Assembly: GCA_003514205.1 (NCBI GenBank)
Contig: DORQ01000199.1
Span: 20,899-39,703, forward strand
From: Acidimicrobiaceae bacterium
GTDB lineage: Bacteria; Actinomycetota; Acidimicrobiia; Acidimicrobiales; Microtrichaceae
DNA: 18,805 bases
Direction: 5' to 3'
Of the stretch, positions 15,214-18,805 are shown piece after piece. The translations under genes were made by a program, and so were the position numbers. How positions within the stretch are numbered: position 1 is the first letter of the stretch; each line of letters starts with the position of its first letter. Under the pieces are notes generated by a model. It did not search any database, was not told the DNA's origin, and was given only the letters and a program-made list of their open reading frames with translations.

Positions 15214-16514
15214 TGGCCACGAGCTTTGACGTCATTGTTGTCGGCGCTGGACCCGCTGGGTCTGCGGCTGCTCTTGCGGTGGCGCGCACAGGTAGATCAG
15301 TAGCGCTCGTGGAACGGGGACCGTTCCCTGGGTCGAAAAACATGTACGGGGGCGTGATCTACGGCCGCATCCTCGACGGGATCATTCCGAACTGGTGGGA
15401 ACAGGCACCGATTCAGCGCTGGGTCACTCGGCGGGGCACGATGATCATGACCCCGACGCAGGCAGTCACCGTCGACTTTCGAGACGAGGGGTGGGGAGTA
15501 GCTCCATACAACGGTGCCACGGCCTATCGTCCGGAGTTCGATGCGTGGCTCGCAGATCACGCTGTTGAGGCCGGGGCGACGTTGCTGTGTTCCACGACCG
15601 CCACTGGGCTACTCAAGGATGGATCCAGAATTTTCGGAGTTCGTACGGATCGCCCCGATGGCGAACTGCTCGCTCCAGTCGTCATTGCTGCTGACGGAGT
15701 GAACTCCTTCCTGGCAAAAGAAGCTGGGATGTATCACCACTCTGAACCCAAGCACTACACCTTGGGTGTCAAAGAGACGATCCACCTCGGCAAGCAGACC
15801 ATTGATGAACGCTTTGGTCTCCGTGGGCGAGAAGGTGCGGATTTCGAGATCATGGGGTGTACGGGCGGGATCCCAGGCGGAGGGTTCGTCTATACGAATC
15901 TCGAGACGGTGGCCGTGGGCGTGGTGCTGCAGTTGCCGGGCTTAGCCAGCCAGGACAAGCGTCCAGAGGAAGTGATTGGTGCACTCAAAGCGCACTCAGC
16001 GATTGCGCCCCTGATCGAGGGTGGCGAAGTGGTCGAGTACAGCGCACATGTGATTCCTGAGGGCGGCATGCACATGATGCCAGACCTCATTACTGACGGC
16101 ATGATGATCACCGGAGACGCAGCTGCAATGTGTCTGGCAGCGGGTATCTGGCTTGAGGGAGTGAACTTCGCCATAGGAAGTGGTTATGCGGCAGGTCAGG
16201 CGGCGGTGGAAGCGCTCCGACTTGGGGATGTCTCGGCTGCAGGACTTGAGGGGTATCGCCGCCGCATTGAGTCCTCGTTCGTTCTCGCGGACCACAGGAA
16301 GTTCGCTGAGGTGCCCGACCTCATCATGGGTGAGCGGATGCAGACAAAGTATCCGCAAGCAATTTGCAATTTGGCTTCAGACATTTTCACCGTCACGAAT
16401 CCGGTTCCCAAGAAGGGGTTTCAGTCGATGGCACGAGCGGAATTGAAGCGCTCTGGGTTGAAGCTCAGCGAGGTAGGTAAAGACATGTGGGCAGGATTCA
16501 GGAGCTTCCGATGA
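15213..16514 (+). CDS. fixC: FixC-like FAD electron-transfer flavoprotein:quinone oxidoreductase subunit
   Basis: A 433-residue flavoprotein of the geranylgeranyl-reductase/FixC group, the usual FixC length. It has an N-terminal FAD motif VIVVGAGPAG (7-16), GSKNMYGGVIYGR (about 40-52), DGVNSFLAKEAG, and a second FAD motif GDAAAM at about 301-306, followed by the EGVNFAIGSGYAAGQ helix. Like other FixC proteins it lacks the C-terminal 4Fe-4S domain of ETF-QO; that cluster is supplied by FixX, the next gene. It is expected to sit at the membrane surface and exchange electrons between ETF and quinone. ATG 15213 overlaps the etfA stop; the stop overlaps fixX by 4 bp. Confidence 0.94.
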   Translation: MATSFDVIVVGAGPAGSAAALAVARTGRSVALVERGPFPGSKNMYGGVIYGRILDGIIPNWWEQAPIQRWVTRRGTMIMTPTQAVTVDFRDEGWGVAPYNGATAYRPEFDAWLADHAVEAGATLLCSTTATGLLKDGSRIFGVRTDRPDGELLAPVVIAADGVNSFLAKEAGMYHHSEPKHYTLGVKETIHLGKQTIDERFGLRGREGADFEIMGCTGGIPGGGFVYTNLETVAVGVVLQLPGLASQDKRPEEVIGALKAHSAIAPLIEGGEVVEYSAHVIPEGGMHMMPDLITDGMMITGDAAAMCLAAGIWLEGVNFAIGSGYAAGQAAVEALRLGDVSAAGLEGYRRRIESSFVLADHRKFAEVPDLIMGERMQTKYPQAICNLASDIFTVTNPVPKKGFQSMARAELKRSGLKLSEVGKDMWAGFRSFR

Positions 16515-16804
16515 GCGAGTTTCTTCCCCTGAGTTTCGAACGACGGATGGACACCGTTGAGTTTCGGGTGTCAGAACGAGCCCATATCACGGTGGATGGC
16601 GAGGCATGTGCGGGCTGCTCCACACAAGGATGCGTGGTTGCCTGCCCTGCGAACCTGTTCATCCCCACCTCAGATGGCAGCATCTTGTTCAACTACGAGC
16701 AGTGCTTCGAATGCGGCACCTGCTACCTCGTGTGCAATGTCGAGGGTGCAATTACGTGGAGCTATCCAGAAGGTGGCCACGGCGTGGTCTTCTCCGAAAC
16801 ATGA
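16511..16804 (+). CDS. fixX: FixX-like ferredoxin
   Basis: A 97-residue Fe-S protein that supplies the cluster missing in FixC. Eight cysteines are present: C33, C36, C41 and C45 in the first half, and C65, C68, C71 and C75 in CFECGTCYLVC. The C-terminal ITWSYPEGGHGVVF is the FixX signature. Eight cysteines would allow two 4Fe-4S clusters, although FixX and ETF-QO usually hold one. The ATG at 16511 is supported by AGGAG at 16500-16504, 6 nt upstream, and by the ATGA overlap with fixC. The next start overlaps its stop in the same way. Confidence 0.93.
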   Translation: MSEFLPLSFERRMDTVEFRVSERAHITVDGEACAGCSTQGCVVACPANLFIPTSDGSILFNYEQCFECGTCYLVCNVEGAITWSYPEGGHGVVFSET

Positions 16805-17682
16805 GTGAGACGCAGTTGGCCAGAATCCCTTGGCTGGAAGGCAAACGCATCTCGGTGTGCATCAAGCCGGTCGACCTTCACCCCGTGGTCCTGCCCGGCA
16901 CCTCCTCGGCGACGCGGCAGAGCCGTCGAATCGGCATTACCCACGCGGACGCGGCAGCCATAGAAGTGGGAATCCGGCTGGCCGAGGCAACTGGTGCATC
17001 AATTCAGATTGTGGCAGCAGGCCCCTCACATGTGGAGGACTCGCTCTTGGAAGCCGCTGCTGCGGCGCAGGGCACAGCAGTTCGTATCTCGGTGCCCTTC
17101 GATGAAGACTCTTCCGTTGTCGCGGCTGAGTTAGCTGAGTGCGTTGCCGGTTCGGCGCTGGTGATCTGTGGCGCGTATAGCGGTGACCGGGGAACAGGTT
17201 CGGTTCCGGGCTTTCTTGCCCACGAGTGCGGGATTGGCCAGGCCTTGGGGTTGACCAGCCTGAGCGTGGCTCAGGGTGAGCTGCGCGTGGTGCGGCGACT
17301 CGATGGCGGAGCAGCAGAGATCCTCGCGGTCAGCTCGCCTGCAGTGTGTTCGGTGGAAGGTTCAGTCGTGCTCGATGGACACGTGTGCTCGTTGCGCCGG
17401 GCCTCCCTCGAGCGCCTCCTCGAACTCCGAGCGGCTGGGATCGAACAGCGCTCCCGCGTGAGTCGAAGCGCTGTCTCCTCGAGTGGCACACTGCATCCGT
17501 TCCTCCCTCGAACCCGACTGGTTGCTCCACCTCAGGGCGGCTCTGCCCTTGATCGAATCGTGGAACTCACGGGGGCTCTGGCCGAGCGGGTGCCGCCGCG
17601 GAGAGTCGAGGCAACTCCCGAGCAGGCAGCAACCTTGATCATCGATCAGCTTGTCGAGTGGGGATACCTCGATCCGCAGTGA
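16801..17682 (+). CDS. etfB: Electron transfer flavoprotein beta subunit (EtfB/FixA-like), divergent
   Basis: A 293-residue ETF beta subunit. The family adenine-nucleotide-binding fold shows KRISVCIKPVD (15-25), THADAAAIEVGIRLAEATGA (about 47-66), VICGAYSGDRGTGSVPGFLAHECGIGQALGLTSL (about 121-154) and a hairpin VVRRLDGGAAEILAVSSPAV (163-182). The usual signature after it (a Glu-Pro-Arg-Tyr-type element) is replaced by VEGSVVLDGHVCSLRRASLE, and the C-terminal 80 residues are unlike typical EtfB. Whether it binds AMP or a second, bifurcating FAD cannot be read. ATG 16801 overlaps the fixX stop; the stop overlaps mftE (GTGA). Confidence 0.85.
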   Translation: MSETQLARIPWLEGKRISVCIKPVDLHPVVLPGTSSATRQSRRIGITHADAAAIEVGIRLAEATGASIQIVAAGPSHVEDSLLEAAAAAQGTAVRISVPFDEDSSVVAAELAECVAGSALVICGAYSGDRGTGSVPGFLAHECGIGQALGLTSLSVAQGELRVVRRLDGGAAEILAVSSPAVCSVEGSVVLDGHVCSLRRASLERLLELRAAGIEQRSRVSRSAVSSSGTLHPFLPRTRLVAPPQGGSALDRIVELTGALAERVPPRRVEATPEQAATLIIDQLVEWGYLDPQ

Positions 17683-18368
17683 CACCGCTGGCCGCTGAGA
17701 CGACTCGTCAACAGCGAGGGCGTGACCGGCTCTTGGTGTTGCCTTTTGGGAGCTGTGAACAGCACGGCGGGCACCTGCCCCTTGGCACCGACACCTTCAT
17801 TGCAGAGAGCGTCGCCAAGAACCTGGTGACGAGGCTTGGTGAGCGTGCCGTATTGGGGCCCACCCAGGCGATCGGAGCGTCTGGGGAACACAACGACTTC
17901 CCCGGCACGTTGTCACTTGGCAACGAGGTGCTTGCGCAGTTGGTGGTGGAGCTTGTCCGATCTGCGGACCATTTTGTGGGGACCGTCATTGTGAACGGCC
18001 ATGGCGGAAATCTGGCGGCCTTGACTGAAGCTCGAAATCTGCTGAGCGCTGAAGGGCGGCACCTCTTGGTGATTCCCTGTTCAGTGCCGAGAGCAGATTT
18101 GCATGCCGGACGCACCGAGACCTCAGCCATGTTGGCCCTTGCCCCTGAGCTTGTGGACCTGCGATTCGCTGAGCCTGGAAACTGTTCCTCCTTCGCCGAG
18201 CTTGAGGCGGATCTGCGGATGGGGGGCATCGCGGCCGTTGCCCCGAATGGAGTTCTCGGCGACCCAACTGGAGCGACAGCTGCCGAAGGGGAGCTGATAC
18301 TGAACGAGATGCTCGCTCGGGCCGAGATGATTCTGGCAACCTGGGTAGATGGCGGAGCCTCAGAATGA
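17679..18368 (+). CDS. mftE: Mycofactocin peptidase MftE (creatininase family)
   Basis: A 229-residue metal-dependent amidohydrolase that cleaves MftC-modified MftA to release the terminal Val-Tyr derivative. The metal ligands and active-site residues fit the family: E27 and H29 in CEQHGGHLPLGTD, D38, H71 in GEHNDFPGT, H108 in NGHGGN (106-111), and H142 and E147 in HAGRTETSAML. The GTG start at 17679 was chosen because it overlaps the etfB stop (GTGA) and gives the usual length. An upstream in-frame GTG at 17658 lies inside etfB. In other genomes mftE usually follows mftD; here it is separated from mftC by nine genes. The stop overlaps the SDR start (ATGA). Confidence 0.96.
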   Translation: MTPLAAETTRQQRGRDRLLVLPFGSCEQHGGHLPLGTDTFIAESVAKNLVTRLGERAVLGPTQAIGASGEHNDFPGTLSLGNEVLAQLVVELVRSADHFVGTVIVNGHGGNLAALTEARNLLSAEGRHLLVIPCSVPRADLHAGRTETSAMLALAPELVDLRFAEPGNCSSFAELEADLRMGGIAAVAPNGVLGDPTGATAAEGELILNEMLARAEMILATWVDGGASE

Positions 18369-18805
18369 GTAACCCAAGCCCAAACCGGGTGGTGCTGGTG
18401 ACTGGTGCAGCGCGAGGTATTGGCGCAGCAGCAGCACGCGAGTTCGCCACGCAGGGCTGCGCTGTGGTGCTGTTCGATATCTGCGCCGAGATCGAAGGCC
18501 TCAGTTACGCCTGCGCCACCGAGGATGATCTCCACGCAACTGCAGCGATGTGTCGCGAGGCAGGCGCGCCAGAAGTGCAATCGGTCATCGGTGATGTTCG
18601 TGTGCAGACCGACCTGGATACGGCGGTGCAGGATCTCATGGCCAGCTGGGGGCATCTCGACGTCGTGGTGGCGGCAGCAGGTGTAATGGCCGGCGGCACT
18701 CCTGGCTGGGAGTTGAGCGAGGAGAGCTGGAACCTCTGCCACGATGTGAACCTGACCGGGGTGTGGCGAACTGCGCGGGCGGCTCTCCCAGCGATGCTGC
18801 AAACG
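18365..18805 (+). CDS. Mycofactocin-coupled short-chain dehydrogenase, 3' part outside the window
   Basis: The first 147 residues of an SDR. TGAARGIG (13-20) and D38 bind NAD. An insert at about 40-60 (LSYACATEDDLHATAAMC) is the family mark that is thought to bury the NAD so it does not exchange and must be re-oxidised via mycofactocin. GHLDVVVAAAGV (96-107) and DVNLTG (127-132) follow. The catalytic Ser-Tyr-Lys lies past the window end, and the substrate is not readable. The ATG at 18365 overlaps the mftE stop by 4 bp. Adjacency to mftE further supports the coupling. The gene train continues beyond 18805. Confidence 0.93.
   Translation, partial: MSNPSPNRVVLVTGAARGIGAAAAREFATQGCAVVLFDICAEIEGLSYACATEDDLHATAAMCREAGAPEVQSVIGDVRVQTDLDTAVQDLMASWGHLDVVVAAAGVMAGGTPGWELSEESWNLCHDVNLTGVWRTARAALPAMLQT

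Noticed and set aside
15311..15327. Perfect 7-bp inverted repeat GGAACGG/CCGTTCC with 3-nt loop inside fixC
   Set aside because: It lies in conserved coding sequence (VERGPFPG), has no T-run, and sits far from any start or stop, so it is probably incidental.
17658..17681. Earlier GTG start for mftE
   Set aside because: It is inside etfB and adds seven residues with no family match; GTG 17679 fits the 4-bp overlap pattern of the operon.
1..18805. CRISPR arrays, tRNA or rRNA genes, insertion sequences
   Set aside because: No regularly spaced repeats, no tRNA-like cloverleaf or rRNA signature and no transposase were seen; the window is almost fully coding.

Overview
The window comes from a bacterium, most likely an actinomycete-type (Actinomycetota) genome. 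The coding is GC-rich (roughly 60% by eye), GTG and TTG starts are frequent, and the key genes belong to the mycofactocin (MFT) family set, whose best-known hosts are actinobacteria. The mix of MFT genes with 2,4-dienoyl-CoA-reductase-like flavoproteins and a Fix/ETF module suggests a non-mycobacterial lineage such as an acidimicrobial relative, but this placement is an inference.

Left part (1-4987): a truncated NDMA-type zinc alcohol dehydrogenase on the minus strand, in the class whose bound NAD is thought to be re-oxidised through mycofactocin. It is divergent from a class III adenylate cyclase (1006-2064, +). The cyclase converges on, and overlaps by 32 bp, a large membrane-bound NIT-like/HAMP/PAS/GGDEF/EAL cyclic-di-GMP protein (2033-4987, -). 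The 187-bp gap 4988-5174 separates this divergent gene from the mycofactocin operon and should hold both promoters.

Right part (5175-18805): one uninterrupted plus-strand gene train of about 13.6 kb that continues past the window end. It begins with mftA (48 aa precursor ending IDGMCGVY), mftB (RRE chaperone) and mftC (radical SAM/SPASM maturase). Next come a potassium-channel-like membrane protein, an OYE/FadH-like Fe-S flavoprotein with a degenerate flavin site, a single-pass unknown protein, an HTTM-like multipass protein, a second and more canonical OYE/FadH-like flavoprotein, and an AlkD-family DNA glycosylase homologue. A complete ETF/Fix-like electron-transfer set follows (EtfA/FixB, FixC, FixX, EtfB/FixA), then mftE (creatininase-like peptidase) and the start of a mycofactocin-coupled SDR. 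Most junctions are 4-bp stop/start overlaps and the largest gap is 15 nt, so the whole set is probably one translationally coupled transcript.

Working model: MftA is bound by MftB, modified by MftC and cleaved by MftE to yield the redox carrier. Nicotinoprotein dehydrogenases (the Zn-ADH and the SDR) load electrons onto it. The two OYE-like flavoproteins and the EtfAB-FixCX module would then move these electrons to, or from, the quinone pool. No mftD, mftF or mftR is present within the window. The co-transcription of a full FixABCX-like set, two membrane proteins of unknown role, a channel and a DNA-repair glycosylase with the mycofactocin core is the most unusual aspect.
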